This document shows positions 18,364 through 27,442 of a stretch of DNA of 64,000 nucleotides, piece by piece (position 1 is the stretch's first letter; the number at the start of each line of letters is the position of its first letter). The stretch is taken from assembly GCF_022662375.1 (NCBI RefSeq), contig NZ_JAKNQL010000019.1:43488-107487 (forward strand). The letters are read 5' to 3'. The notes beneath the pieces were generated by a model. That model did no database searches. It was not told the origin of the DNA and worked only from the letters and a program-made list of their open reading frames with translations. This stretch comes from Pseudomonas sp. CROZ-RG-20F-R04-15 (GTDB lineage Bacteria; Pseudomonadota; Gammaproteobacteria; Pseudomonadales; Pseudomonadaceae). The position numbers were made by a program, and so were the translations under genes.

Positions 18364-20112
18364 TTAAAGCGATTTCCACAACGAATCAAAATCCTCCTCG
18401 CTACCGCCATTCTGCGCGGCCTCCAGCGAGCGATAAGCAAACTGATTGAAACTGTGCGTACTCGCCACCCGTCGATCGAGCCCGGCGCGGTGCTCTTCGC
18501 CCTGGGTGTTGATCAGCACCTTGCTGCCTTCCTGAAACGGCAGGCGCGGCGCCAGCAAGGTTGCCGGGACATCGATCGCGCTGATCTCCGGCAGCAACAA
18601 TCCACGCAGATATTGGCTGTGGTCGTCCCGCGAACGCACCAGTTGCAAGCCGCAAGGCTGCGCATGTGGCGCCACCAGTTCAATGCCCATTTGCGTGCCG
18701 TCGCGCACCTGACGAATCCAGCGGATCACCGCAATGCTCCAGCCCAGACTGACACTATCCTGAATTCCGAGCATTTCGCCGGCCTGCAATTCGGCAGGGA
18801 CTTCGTTTGGCCACGCCAGGCAATAACCGCCGGGGCTGTGATTGATCACCGGCAGGGCGTAGGTCGGATAGTGCGGCGCTGCTTCGGCGCTGCTTTCGTC
18901 TTCGACGAGGTGCTCGTACTGGATTTCTTCGTAGGGCAAAAACTGTTCATTGTTTTGCGGTGCCGCGTCGAAAGCCTGGCTCCAGCTATCCTTTTCACCG
19001 TTGGCCGCGACGTTGCTGAAATTCGCTGCGCGGGCGCCGGGATGTTTGAGCATGTCGCTGAAGCTGCGCTCGCCGCCGAGGTAGAAGTGCAGGGCGCTCA
19101 TGCCTACGCACACGGTCAGACTGCCCTGGCCCACGGTGCGCTGAAAACTGCGTTTGGCGGCCTGGCCCCACGCGGCATGCAAGTGTTGCAAGGTGTCGAA
19201 GCTGAGCCCGGTCGGGATCGGCAAGGATGTCGACGTGCCCTGGTGCAGCAAATGCGCTTCGATGGCATTCACCAGCGGTTGTGGATCGAAGCCAAGCAAT
19301 CCGGCCTGCTGCTCGCTGCGAAACATATCGCGATAACGCGGCCCAGCGTCGATTTGTGCGCTGACCGCAAACAGACCATCGTCCGGGCGAGCGGGATGCA
19401 GTTTGAGCAGGGCGCTCCACGGTTCGAGCACTTCGGCGAGCCGGGCGATCTGGTTCTGGCGCAACTGATTGCAGCGTGCGCTCCCCATCAGCATGGCGGC
19501 GATGTAGGTCTGTTCGAGGCTCAGCTCTGCGGTGAGACTGGCCAGACCATCCGGCACGCGCCGCTGTTGCAGTTGTAATTCACAGGCGCAGCGATACAGC
19601 TGATGCAGCTCGAACCACAGATGTTCCGGCGCCTGGCTGTACAGTTGCGTTGCGCGCACCATTTGTCCTTTCAGCGCATGAGCCGCCCGTTGCAGGGCCG
19701 TGCTGACCAGCGTCGCGCGATCCTTGCTGTACTTGGGCGCGATGCGCAGGATGATCTGTTTGTAGCCCGTCGCCAGATGACTTTGCAGTGCCTGGCAGAG
19801 GTTGCTGACCTTGCGCGAGCGTATGTCGAGCATGATTGCCTGATGCAAAAAGTGCCGCTCCAGATGCTGGCAGACGAAGTAAACCTCGGGGCGCAGCAGT
19901 TCCAGCAGTTGCAGGCGATTGTCGCTGGGCGTCAGCAAATGGTTGAGTTCGCCCAGGCCTTGGTAGAGCTGGCGCGCCGTTTCGCCGATATTGGCCTTGG
20001 GCAGCCCGGCAATCCAGCGTTTGAGGTCGCGCGGGGTGGGGTCGCAAAACGACAGGCGCAGTTGTGCAGGAACAGGGGCGTTCAGGTGTAGCTGAAATCG
20101 AGGCTCACTCAT
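18364..20112 (-). CDS. Conserved protein with PilZ-like C-terminal domain
   Basis: A 582-residue soluble protein found next to serB in pseudomonads (PA4961 position, from memory). The N-terminal two thirds are helical and Leu/Gln-rich with no motif I recognise. At about residues 420-500 a PilZ-like stretch appears: LPVINHSPGGYCLAW (the N-x-S-x-x-G element), a strand pair ending GWSIAVIRWIRQVRDG, and MGIELVAPHA. The R-x-x-x-R c-di-GMP contact normally found before the N-x-S-x-x-G element is not obvious, so c-di-GMP binding is uncertain. Some database entries call relatives 'molecular chaperone', which this sequence does not support. Confidence 0.75.
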   Translation of the reverse strand: MSEPRFQLHLNAPVPAQLRLSFCDPTPRDLKRWIAGLPKANIGETARQLYQGLGELNHLLTPSDNRLQLLELLRPEVYFVCQHLERHFLHQAIMLDIRSRKVSNLCQALQSHLATGYKQIILRIAPKYSKDRATLVSTALQRAAHALKGQMVRATQLYSQAPEHLWFELHQLYRCACELQLQQRRVPDGLASLTAELSLEQTYIAAMLMGSARCNQLRQNQIARLAEVLEPWSALLKLHPARPDDGLFAVSAQIDAGPRYRDMFRSEQQAGLLGFDPQPLVNAIEAHLLHQGTSTSLPIPTGLSFDTLQHLHAAWGQAAKRSFQRTVGQGSLTVCVGMSALHFYLGGERSFSDMLKHPGARAANFSNVAANGEKDSWSQAFDAAPQNNEQFLPYEEIQYEHLVEDESSAEAAPHYPTYALPVINHSPGGYCLAWPNEVPAELQAGEMLGIQDSVSLGWSIAVIRWIRQVRDGTQMGIELVAPHAQPCGLQLVRSRDDHSQYLRGLLLPEISAIDVPATLLAPRLPFQEGSKVLINTQGEEHRAGLDRRVASTHSFNQFAYRSLEAAQNGGSEEDFDSLWKSL

Positions 20113-20332
20113 GCCGTGGCAAGCTCCGGCGGCGAATTGGGCAATGCCCGAAACTCTAGCAGCTGTGGTCTGTTTCGCTGGTTTCTGTGAGCTTTTTTAC
20201 CGTTTGTCTGCTGGCTCGTTGCCATGTTGCAGGCGCTACTAGGCTCTCAGTCGTGCGATCGGATACGCACGGTCGTACGGCCTGCCGCCTATGTCGGGCA
20301 GGTCTCTTGGTAACTTCAAGGAGATGAGGTTC

Positions 20333-20734
20333 ATGTCTAAATATGCAGTGGCAAATCAATGGGGCGGTAGTTCGGCGCCTTGGCATCCGGGTGGAACCTG
20401 GGTGCTGGGCGGGCGGGACAACCAGAATGTCGTCGCTATCGACATCAAGTCAGGCGACGACGGCAAAACATTCACCGGCACCATGACGTACGCCGGCGAG
20501 GGTCCCATTGGCTTCAAGGCTCAACGCACTGGTCAGAACCAGTACAACGTCGAGAATCAGTGGGGCGGCAATGATGCCCCATGGCATCCGGGCGGCAAGT
20601 GGGTGATTGGCGGCCGGGACAATCAGAACGTTATCGCGTTGAGCGTCACGTCCAGTGATGGCGGGAAAAACCTCAGTGGCACCAATACCTATGTCAACGA
20701 AGGCCCGATCGGCTTCCGTGGGCAGATAGAGTAA
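20333..20734 (+). CDS. High-mannose-binding lectin, OAA/PFL family
   Basis: A 133-residue protein made of two tandem ~66-residue repeats. Each contains NQWGGSSAPWHPGG or NQWGGNDAPWHPGG, then GGRDNQNV, then a T-Y-A/V-G/N-E-GPIGF closing strand. This is the Oscillatoria agardhii agglutinin homologue family, whose Pseudomonas member (PFL) binds high-mannose glycans. The ATG at 20333 has AAGGAG upstream; in-frame starts at 20291 and 20324 are less likely. There is no signal peptide, so export is non-classical or the protein stays in the cytoplasm. It is a single-gene unit with its own leader and a terminator behind it. Confidence 0.93.
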   Translation: MSKYAVANQWGGSSAPWHPGGTWVLGGRDNQNVVAIDIKSGDDGKTFTGTMTYAGEGPIGFKAQRTGQNQYNVENQWGGNDAPWHPGGKWVIGGRDNQNVIALSVTSSDGGKNLSGTNTYVNEGPIGFRGQIE

Positions 20735-20753
20735 CGGCACCACCGAGTCGTAT

Positions 20754-20783
20754 CCGCCCTTTCGCAGACGTGCGAAGGGGCGG
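20754..20783. terminator. Bidirectional hairpin between lectin and psd
   Basis: Arms CCGCCCTTTCGCA and TGCGAAGGGGCGG form a 13-bp stem with one mismatch and a 4-nt loop. It lies between the convergent lectin and psd genes and probably terminates one or both. Confidence 0.65.
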
Positions 20784-20801
20784 ATCAGTGGCTCACAGCA
20801 T

Positions 20802-21662
20802 TCAGGCTTTTGGCAGGGCCAGGCCTTGGCCCATCTGCACTGGCGAACCCGCGACCAGTTCTTCAGCCCACTTCACTTGATCTGGCCCGAACAGCACGAT
20901 CGCGGTCGAACCCAGCTTGAAGCGACCCAGTTCGGCACCTTTTTCCAGATGGATCGGCGCACGCGCTGCTTCGTCGTAGCGGAAGGTTTTCAGTTCGCGC
21001 TTCGGTGGAGTGACCAGACCGGCCCACACGGTTTCGATCGACGCGACGATCATCGCGCCGACCAGCACCACGGCCATCGGGCCGCGCTCGGTGTCGAAGA
21101 TGCACGCTACGCGCTCGTTGCGCGCGAACAGCTCCGGCACGTTTTCCGCAGTGGTCTGGTTGACCGAGAAGATCCGGCCCGGGATGTAGACCATCTCGCG
21201 CAGGGTGCCGGCCAGCGGCATGTGCACGCGGTGGTAGTCCTTCGGCGACAGGTAGATGGTAGCGAAGTCGCCGCCCATGAACGGTGCCGCGTTGGCGGCA
21301 TCGCCACCGAGCAGTTCCAGCACGCTGAAGCTGTGACCCTTGGCCTGGAACACGCGACCGTGTTCGATCGGGCCGAGCTGGCTGACCGCACCGTCGGCCG
21401 GGCTGAGGATCGCGCCCGGGGTTTCGTCCAGTGGACGCGCGCCGTCTTTCAGGGCACGGGTGAAGAAGGCGTTGAAGTGCTCGTAAGCGGTCAGGTCTTC
21501 GACCAGCGCTTGCGACATGTCCACCTGATAGCGCTTGGCGAACCACTGGGTGAAGGCATTCTTGAACCAGCGCACACGGCACTCGGCAACGCAGCCAGCC
21601 AGGCGCGACAGCAGGTGATGAGGCAGCAGGTACTGGCTGAGGATAAACAGACGCTCTTTCAT
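20802..21662 (-). CDS. psd: Phosphatidylserine decarboxylase proenzyme
   Basis: Psd makes phosphatidylethanolamine from phosphatidylserine at the inner membrane. The 286-residue proenzyme has the self-cleavage motif L-G-S-T at residues 250-253; Ser252 becomes the pyruvoyl cofactor of the small alpha chain. SPADGAVSQ near residues 87-95 and the YHRVHMPLAG block near 143-152 provide the conserved Asp and His of the self-cleavage triad. It starts 19 bp after the rhodanese gene stop and is probably co-transcribed with it. Confidence 0.97.
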   Translation of the reverse strand: MKERLFILSQYLLPHHLLSRLAGCVAECRVRWFKNAFTQWFAKRYQVDMSQALVEDLTAYEHFNAFFTRALKDGARPLDETPGAILSPADGAVSQLGPIEHGRVFQAKGHSFSVLELLGGDAANAAPFMGGDFATIYLSPKDYHRVHMPLAGTLREMVYIPGRIFSVNQTTAENVPELFARNERVACIFDTERGPMAVVLVGAMIVASIETVWAGLVTPPKRELKTFRYDEAARAPIHLEKGAELGRFKLGSTAIVLFGPDQVKWAEELVAGSPVQMGQGLALPKA

Positions 21663-21681
21663 TGGTTGTCCTTAAAAAACC

Positions 21682-22497
21682 TTAAATCTCGACTGGCGTG
21701 TCAGGGTGGTTGCCCCATTCGCCCCAGGAACCGGCGTAGCCTTTGACCCGCGGATAACCGAGGGACTTGGCCACCAGATAAGTGAAACCCGACCGATGAT
21801 GGGTCTGGCAGTGGGTAATGATTTCTTTGTCCTTGGTGATCCCGAGATCTTTGAGGATCTGCGGCATGTCCGTGCGGATGCGCAGCTGACGCGCCTTGTC
21901 CATGCCCGCTGTCCATTCGAAATTGACCGCGCCGGGAATGTGCCCGGCCTTGGCCGCCAGCACTTTCTCGCCGGAATACTCCAGCGGCCCGCGCGCATCC
22001 CAGATCGCCAGATCGGCAGCGCCGAGACGGCTTTGCAGGTATTCGCGCGTGGCAGTCGGCGCTTCGTCCAGGGTCAATGCCAGCGGCCCACCGACAATCG
22101 GCGGAACCTGGATCGACATCGGCATGCCATTCGCCAGCCACGCCGGCAGACCACCGTCTATATAGTGGTACTTGTCGTGACCGATCACGTCGAGCAGCCA
22201 GATAAAACGCCCGGCCCAGCCGCCGCCCTCATCATCGTAAACAACGTAGACCGCGTCTTTGCGATGGCCCAGTTCACCGAACAAGGCTTCCAGATCGGCT
22301 TTGGCCGGCAGCAGCCCCGGCGCCGGCGGTTGGCCGAGCTGAGTGCGTTTCGGGTCGACAAAGCGTGCACCGGGCAGATGACCTTCGGTATAGCGCGCGG
22401 CACTGGTCAGATCCACCAGAATCAGCTCTTCAGACTCAAGCCGAGGCAGCAGGTCGCTCGGTTCGATGACGAGCGGCAAGCCAGAGAAGTCAGACAT
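21682..22497 (-). CDS. rhdA: Thiosulfate sulfurtransferase RhdA
   Basis: A 271-residue tandem-domain rhodanese. The C-terminal domain holds the active loop C-Q-T-H-H-R with catalytic Cys230. This is the loop, at the same position, of Azotobacter vinelandii RhdA, which differs from classical rhodaneses. The N-terminal domain lacks a catalytic Cys in the matching loop (YDDEGGGWAGR), as expected for the structural half. The start MSDFSGLPLV at 22497 is preferred to an in-frame ATG six codons upstream. It is located between an HDOD gene and psd on the same strand. Confidence 0.95.
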   Translation of the reverse strand: MSDFSGLPLVIEPSDLLPRLESEELILVDLTSAARYTEGHLPGARFVDPKRTQLGQPPAPGLLPAKADLEALFGELGHRKDAVYVVYDDEGGGWAGRFIWLLDVIGHDKYHYIDGGLPAWLANGMPMSIQVPPIVGGPLALTLDEAPTATREYLQSRLGAADLAIWDARGPLEYSGEKVLAAKAGHIPGAVNFEWTAGMDKARQLRIRTDMPQILKDLGITKDKEIITHCQTHHRSGFTYLVAKSLGYPRVKGYAGSWGEWGNHPDTPVEI

Positions 22498-22539
22498 GTG
22501 AGGTCTCCAGAGCACAAAGGGGGGGATTGTAGCGCAGCC

Positions 22540-24078
22540 TCATCGGGCACGGCTGCTAAAGCTGTGCAGGGCCTTTTCGATGCACTGCGCGGTTTTGCCA
22601 AAGGCTTGCACGGTGATGTCAGCGAACGGCCCGCCGCCCTGATCGGCGACGACGATCATGATCACCCGGCCGTTATTGACCAGTGAACGCAGGAACAAGT
22701 GCTCGCCACGGAACAGCGTGCGCAGGCCTGGCGGCAGCAGGGCGGAGAACTGGGCGTTGTTGTCCGGATTGATGCGCACTTGTGCCTGTTGCGCGAGCAA
22801 GCGTTGCAGCACGCTGCTTTGGCTGACGACGAACGTCAGCGCAGCGGCTTCTTTTGGCAAACCATACGTTTGCTGCACGCGCAGGCTGGATTGGCTGCGG
22901 TCGGCCATCAGGATCAGCACCCGGCGCATGCCACTGGCGGCCAATGCGTCGCGGGCGGCGACGGTCAGGCTCATCGCATTGGTGAAGCGGCTCGGCTCTG
23001 CCAACAGCTCGGCGCACTGCTTGCGCCACTGGGTCAAGTCTTCTGCACTTGGCGCGGCGGCGGGCAGCATGCCGGCCGGCAAACGATGGGTGCCCCACGG
23101 CCACAGCAGCGAAACCGCCGGGTGCCACAAGTCCGGCATCGCGTGATGACGCGCGCTGTTCGCGGCTTGCTGGTGCAACTGTTGTTGCACTTCGTCCATA
23201 GAAATTTGCAGATAAAGGCTGGTCAGGTACTGCCAGCGTTCGCTGTGCGGACTGTCCCAGGCCTGTTGCGCCGACAGCGCCAGACCATTGGCCAGCAACA
23301 CGGTATTGGCCGGTTGATTGAGCCAGCGGCGCAGGGTCGGGTCATCGTCGAGACGGTTTTGCTGACGCAGCGGATGTTCGCTGTCGCGGGCAATACGCAG
23401 CACTTTCACCAGTTCGCGTTGCTCGCTCAGCAGCAGTTTATAACCCTGCTGCACCCAGATCGGCAGATGCCAGGCCTGCACCAACGCTTCAGCGATTTTC
23501 AGCAGGCGTACGCCGAACAATTGCTTCTCGACCACGCGCGCCGATTCGCCCTTGTGGATAACCCGCAGTTCCCATTCTTCGAGCAATTGCGGATACGTCA
23601 GCGCCAACGGCCACAGCGGCGACAGAAACAGCAGGCTGCCCCAATGAATGTCCTGCCATAGCCGCGCCAGGCGACTGGCAAAAAAACCGTTGGCCTGTTG
23701 TGTCGCGTGCTGGCTGATCATTTGCAACTGGCGCAGGGCCTTGGGGATCTGCATCTGCGGTTCGGCGGGCAGCCGCGCCAGCAACTCTTCGGTGCGGGCG
23801 AGGCCGAGGCGATTGATCGCCACTTCAAGATTTTCCGCTGGCGTGGCCATGGTGCCGTGGGTGTGACGATTCGCCTCACGGATGATGCTCAAGGCCAGCG
23901 CCGGGCTGTCCTGCATCAGGTCGGCGATGTCGCGCAGCGAGCTGCGATTGTCACGGATCGCCCGGCAGACTTTGTCGTGAGCCTCTTGTGGCACGGGCAG
24001 TCGCACGCCATCGAGCAACTTGACCCAGCCCTCGATCGTGGTCGGTTTTGCGTGTGGGACGTTCGTTTCATTAGCCAT
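22540..24078 (-). CDS. HDOD-domain protein
   Basis: A 512-residue cytoplasmic protein. An HDOD-like region occupies about residues 15-110 (LPVPQEAHDKVCRAI, DIADLMQDSPALALSIIREANR, INRLGLARTEELL), the signalling relative of HD phosphohydrolases that lacks the metal-binding His-Asp pair. The remainder is helical, and the C-terminal ~130 residues suggest a GAF-like sensory fold (RRVLILMADRSQSSLRVQQTYG, NGRVIMIVVADQGGGPF). It lies upstream of rhdA-psd on the same strand, 42 bp away, and is divergent from motA. Its role is unknown; HDOD proteins often act in motility or stress regulation. Confidence 0.85.
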   Translation of the reverse strand: MANETNVPHAKPTTIEGWVKLLDGVRLPVPQEAHDKVCRAIRDNRSSLRDIADLMQDSPALALSIIREANRHTHGTMATPAENLEVAINRLGLARTEELLARLPAEPQMQIPKALRQLQMISQHATQQANGFFASRLARLWQDIHWGSLLFLSPLWPLALTYPQLLEEWELRVIHKGESARVVEKQLFGVRLLKIAEALVQAWHLPIWVQQGYKLLLSEQRELVKVLRIARDSEHPLRQQNRLDDDPTLRRWLNQPANTVLLANGLALSAQQAWDSPHSERWQYLTSLYLQISMDEVQQQLHQQAANSARHHAMPDLWHPAVSLLWPWGTHRLPAGMLPAAAPSAEDLTQWRKQCAELLAEPSRFTNAMSLTVAARDALAASGMRRVLILMADRSQSSLRVQQTYGLPKEAAALTFVVSQSSVLQRLLAQQAQVRINPDNNAQFSALLPPGLRTLFRGEHLFLRSLVNNGRVIMIVVADQGGGPFADITVQAFGKTAQCIEKALHSFSSRAR

Positions 24079-24149
24079 GTCTGGACGGGATCTTCACTGA
24101 CTGTAGACGCGCCCGGCATGGGCTAAATTGGCTTTTCGCCTGAACTGGC

Positions 24150-24176
24150 TATAGTCTGGCGCAGTTTTGCCGATAA
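24150..24176 (+). promoter_or_regulatory. Candidate sigma-28 (FliA) promoter of motAB
   Basis: TATA at 24150-24153, a 15-bp spacer, then GCCGATAA at 24169-24176. The second element is an exact match to the FliA -10 consensus and the first is three of four to TAAA. It lies 68 bp before the motA start. FliA control of motAB is known in other bacteria and fits here. Confidence 0.75.
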
Positions 24177-24244
24177 GTAGAAGAAGAGATTTTTTAACTT
24201 CCGAATATGACCTTGAACCCGACTTAAATAAGTACTTTCTACCT

Positions 24245-25096
24245 ATGGCTAAAATTATCGGCATCATCGTCGTATTCGCGAGCGTGCTCGGCGGATACGT
24301 GCTCTCCCACGGCAAGATTGCCGCCCTGATCCAGCCTTTCGAGGTGTTGATCATCGGTGGTGCTGCACTGGGTGCTTTCCTGCAGGCCAACCCTGGCTAC
24401 ATGACCATGCACGTGCTCAAGAAATCCCTGAGCATGTTCAGTTCGCGCTTCAGCCACACGTTCTATCTGGAAGTGCTCGGGCTGATTTACGAGATCCTCA
24501 ACAAGAGCCGTCGCGAAGGCATGATGGCCATCGAGGGCGACATCGAAGATGCCGCCGCGAGCCCGATCTTCGCCAAGTATCCGGCGGTGCTCAAAGACGA
24601 ACGCATGACCGCGTTCATCTGCGATTACCTGCGCATCATGTCGTCCGGCAACATGGCCCCGCACGAGCTGGAAGGCTTGTTCGACATGGAGCTGTACAGC
24701 CTGAAGGAAGACCTTGAGCACCCATCGCATGCCGTGAACGGCATCGCCGACGCCATGCCCGGTTTCGGTATCGTCGCGGCGGTACTCGGTATCGTAGTGA
24801 CCATGGCATCGCTGGGTGAAGGCGACCAGAAGTCGATCGGTCTGCACGTTGGTGCGGCACTGGTCGGTACCTTCTTCGGTATTCTCGCGGCGTACGGTTT
24901 CTTCGGCCCGTTGGCGCATTCCCTGGCCCACGATGCCAAGGAAGAACTGAACGTCTACGAAGCCATCAAGGCCTCGCTGGTCGCTTCGGCTTCCGGCATG
25001 CCGCCATCGCTGGCGGTCGAGTTCGGTCGCAAGGTTCTGTACCCGGCCCACCGTCCAAGCTTTGCCGAGCTGGAACAAGCCGTTCGCGGTCGCTAA
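24245..25096 (+). CDS. motA: Flagellar motor stator protein MotA
   Basis: MotA is the membrane-embedded stator subunit that forms the proton channel with MotB. The 283-residue protein has four hydrophobic segments (about 4-22, 33-50, 170-195, 200-225), with the large cytoplasmic loop between the second and third that contacts the rotor FliG. The ATG at 24245 gives the standard MAKIIGIIVVFASVLGGYVL start; the longer in-frame extension from 24167 runs over the promoter. motB starts 3 bp after the stop. Confidence 0.97.
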   Translation: MAKIIGIIVVFASVLGGYVLSHGKIAALIQPFEVLIIGGAALGAFLQANPGYMTMHVLKKSLSMFSSRFSHTFYLEVLGLIYEILNKSRREGMMAIEGDIEDAAASPIFAKYPAVLKDERMTAFICDYLRIMSSGNMAPHELEGLFDMELYSLKEDLEHPSHAVNGIADAMPGFGIVAAVLGIVVTMASLGEGDQKSIGLHVGAALVGTFFGILAAYGFFGPLAHSLAHDAKEELNVYEAIKASLVASASGMPPSLAVEFGRKVLYPAHRPSFAELEQAVRGR

Positions 25097-25099
25097 GTC

Positions 25100-26176
25100 A
25101 TGGAAAATAATCAGCCGATTATCATCAAGCGCGTCAAGCGCATAGCCGGCGGGCATCACGGCGGGGCGTGGAAAATCGCCTTCGCTGACTTCGCCACGGC
25201 GATGATGGCGTTCTTCCTGGTGCTGTGGCTGCTGTCCACCGCCACGCCTGAGCAGAAGATCGCCATCGCCGGTTACTTCAAAGACCCGGTCGGCTTTTCC
25301 GAAAGCGGCACGCCGTACATCATTGACCTCGGTGGTACGCCGACCCTGGCCCCGGAAAATACCCTCAACCCCGAAGTGAAATCGCAACCGCAGCCCGACA
25401 AGGTTACGGTCGACACCGAGCAGGTTGAAGGCATGGCCGAACAGGTCGAGAAAGAGCGTCTGGAACTGCTCCTGCAAGAACTGCAAAACAAGGTCGACGA
25501 GAACCCGCAACTGCAGAAATTCAAGGATCAGATTCTCTTCGAAATCACGCCGAACGGCTTGCGCATCCAGATCATGGACGCCGAGAACCGGCCGATGTTC
25601 GACTCCGGTTCTGCACGCCTGAAACCGTACTTCGAAGATATCCTGCTGGCCATGGCCGACACCATCAAAGCGGTGCCGAACAAGATCAGCATCAGCGGCC
25701 ATACCGACGCCAAGCCATACACCGGCACCGGCGATTTCGGTAACTGGGAACTGTCGGCCAACCGTGCCAACGCTGCCCGTCGTGCCTTGGTCGCCGGTAG
25801 CTATCCGGATGCGCAAGTGGCGCGGGTCGTCGGTTATGCCTCGTCGGCGCTGTTCGACAAGGAAAACCCGTTCAACCCGGTCAACCGCCGCATCGACATT
25901 GTGGTGCTGACCAAGAAAGCCCAAGCGGCGATTGAAGGTTCGCAAGGCGCGGATCCGGCGAAACCGGCGGATCCAGGTCAGAATGGCGCCGCTCCGGCGA
26001 CGCCGGTTGACCCGAATGCGCTGCCGGCGGATCAGCAGCCAGTGCCGGCACACGAGTTGCGCGAACGGTTGAACCTGTTCGACGACGCGGCGCCGAAACC
26101 GGCTGAACCGGGGAGTGCGGCGCCTGCCTCCGCTGCTCCGACGGCCACTGCCCCGGCCCCCGCGCCGAAGCAGTGA
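25100..26176 (+). CDS. motB: Flagellar motor stator protein MotB
   Basis: MotB anchors the stator to peptidoglycan and supplies the proton-binding Asp. A single transmembrane helix follows the Arg/Lys-rich N-terminus, with Asp30 at its start (AFADFATAMMAFFLVLW), equivalent to E. coli Asp32. After a plug/linker, an OmpA-like peptidoglycan-binding domain contains SISGHTDAKPY and NRRIDIVVL. At 358 residues it is longer than E. coli MotB because of a Pro/Ala-rich tail (about residues 275-358). It is co-transcribed with motA. Confidence 0.96.
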   Translation: MENNQPIIIKRVKRIAGGHHGGAWKIAFADFATAMMAFFLVLWLLSTATPEQKIAIAGYFKDPVGFSESGTPYIIDLGGTPTLAPENTLNPEVKSQPQPDKVTVDTEQVEGMAEQVEKERLELLLQELQNKVDENPQLQKFKDQILFEITPNGLRIQIMDAENRPMFDSGSARLKPYFEDILLAMADTIKAVPNKISISGHTDAKPYTGTGDFGNWELSANRANAARRALVAGSYPDAQVARVVGYASSALFDKENPFNPVNRRIDIVVLTKKAQAAIEGSQGADPAKPADPGQNGAAPATPVDPNALPADQQPVPAHELRERLNLFDDAAPKPAEPGSAAPASAAPTATAPAPAPKQ

Positions 26177-26185
26177 TCCACAAAA

Positions 26186-26209
26186 AGCCACGGTCACCGT
26201 GGCTTTTTT
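26186..26209 (+). terminator. Intrinsic terminator of motAB
   Basis: The hairpin GCCACGGTCACCGTGGC followed by TTTTTT, just past the motB stop, ends the motAB transcript. Confidence 0.9.
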
Positions 26210-26267
26210 GTATCTGCCTGCGTCGCAATGACCAGTCGCAGTTTTCGCAATCACGGAAGATCAGTTA

Positions 26268-27431
26268 ATGGAAAGACTCAAAGCCTATTTTCAACGGCAT
26301 GGCAACGCACCCTTTAAATTTGGCGAGGGGCGGGTCAGTGGCTATATTTCCGCCACCCTCGGGCTGTTGAGCCTGCTGGCAGTGTTCTGCTTCCTGTTTC
26401 CCGAGTGGCTGACCACGGCCGAACTGCGCAAGGTCTATGACGAGCAGTTCGCGCGGACCACGCTGTTGCTCGGTCTGGTGCTGTCGTTTAGCCTCGGCAC
26501 CCTGAATATCCTGCTCAACAAACGTAAACGCCTGGGAATTACCGGTCTGGTTGCATCGGGGTTAGCAGTGTTCCTCGGTGGCACCAATGTCCAGGTCAGT
26601 TCGATCGGACAGACTCCCTACTCGCTAGGCCTAGACTGGTTTGTGCTGGCGTTGCTGGTATCGGCCATCGTGTTCATTCCTCTGGAGAAGCTCTACTCCA
26701 AGGACCCTGAGCAAAACATCCTGCGCCCGCACTGGCGCACCGACCTGACCTATTTCTTCGTCAGCCACATGCTGGTGCAATTCATCCTGATCTTCATCAC
26801 CGCCTCGTCGAGTTACATTGCCGGTTGGGCGATGTCGCCGAGCTTGCAGGCAAGTGTGCAGAGTCTGCCGCTGGTGGTGCAGTTTTTGTTGGCGATACTG
26901 GTCGCCGATCTCGGCCAATACTGGCTGCACCGGCTCTACCATGTGGTGCCGTGGCTGTGGCGCATCCACGCAGTGCATCACTCCAGCACGCACATGGACT
27001 GGCTCGCGGGTTCGCGCGTGCACTTCATCGAAATCCTGCTGACCCGCACTGGCGTGCTGGTGCCTCTGATGTTGTTGGGCTTCGCGCCTCAGGCACTCAA
27101 CGCCTACGTGATTCTGGTCGGCGTACAGGCAGTACTGGCGCACGCCAACGTGCGGATCAATGGTGGCTGGCTGAACTACCTGATCGTGCTGCCGCGCTAC
27201 CACCATTGGCACCACGCCCGGCACAAGGATTACATCTACAAGAACTACGCGATCCACACGCCACTGGTGGACATGTTGTTCGGCACCTTCAAATTGCCGC
27301 CCAAAGAATGGCCGGTACGTTACGGCGTGTTCGGCAAGGAGTTGCCGGGCGGGATTGTGCGCCAGCATCTGTATGCGTTTCAGAAACCTGAGCCGAAAGT
27401 GGTCGTGCCAAAACCGCCTGCCAGCGTTTGA
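26268..27431 (+). CDS. Sterol desaturase / fatty acid hydroxylase family protein
   Basis: A 387-residue integral membrane protein with several hydrophobic segments. The di-iron histidine motifs of the family are present: HRLYH near residue 224, HAVHHSS near 238-244, and HHWHHARH near 316-323. These enzymes use O2 to hydroxylate or desaturate lipid chains. The substrate cannot be told from the sequence. The start at 26268 has GGAAGA upstream. The gene stands alone between two terminators and is convergent with rsgA; its neighbours give no functional hint. Confidence 0.88.
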   Translation: MERLKAYFQRHGNAPFKFGEGRVSGYISATLGLLSLLAVFCFLFPEWLTTAELRKVYDEQFARTTLLLGLVLSFSLGTLNILLNKRKRLGITGLVASGLAVFLGGTNVQVSSIGQTPYSLGLDWFVLALLVSAIVFIPLEKLYSKDPEQNILRPHWRTDLTYFFVSHMLVQFILIFITASSSYIAGWAMSPSLQASVQSLPLVVQFLLAILVADLGQYWLHRLYHVVPWLWRIHAVHHSSTHMDWLAGSRVHFIEILLTRTGVLVPLMLLGFAPQALNAYVILVGVQAVLAHANVRINGGWLNYLIVLPRYHHWHHARHKDYIYKNYAIHTPLVDMLFGTFKLPPKEWPVRYGVFGKELPGGIVRQHLYAFQKPEPKVVVPKPPASV

Positions 27432-27442
27432 GGCAAAAAAAA

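Noticed and set aside
24239..26254. 671-residue open frame antisense to motAB
   Set aside because: Covers two unrelated real genes and the intergenic promoter; low-complexity translation.
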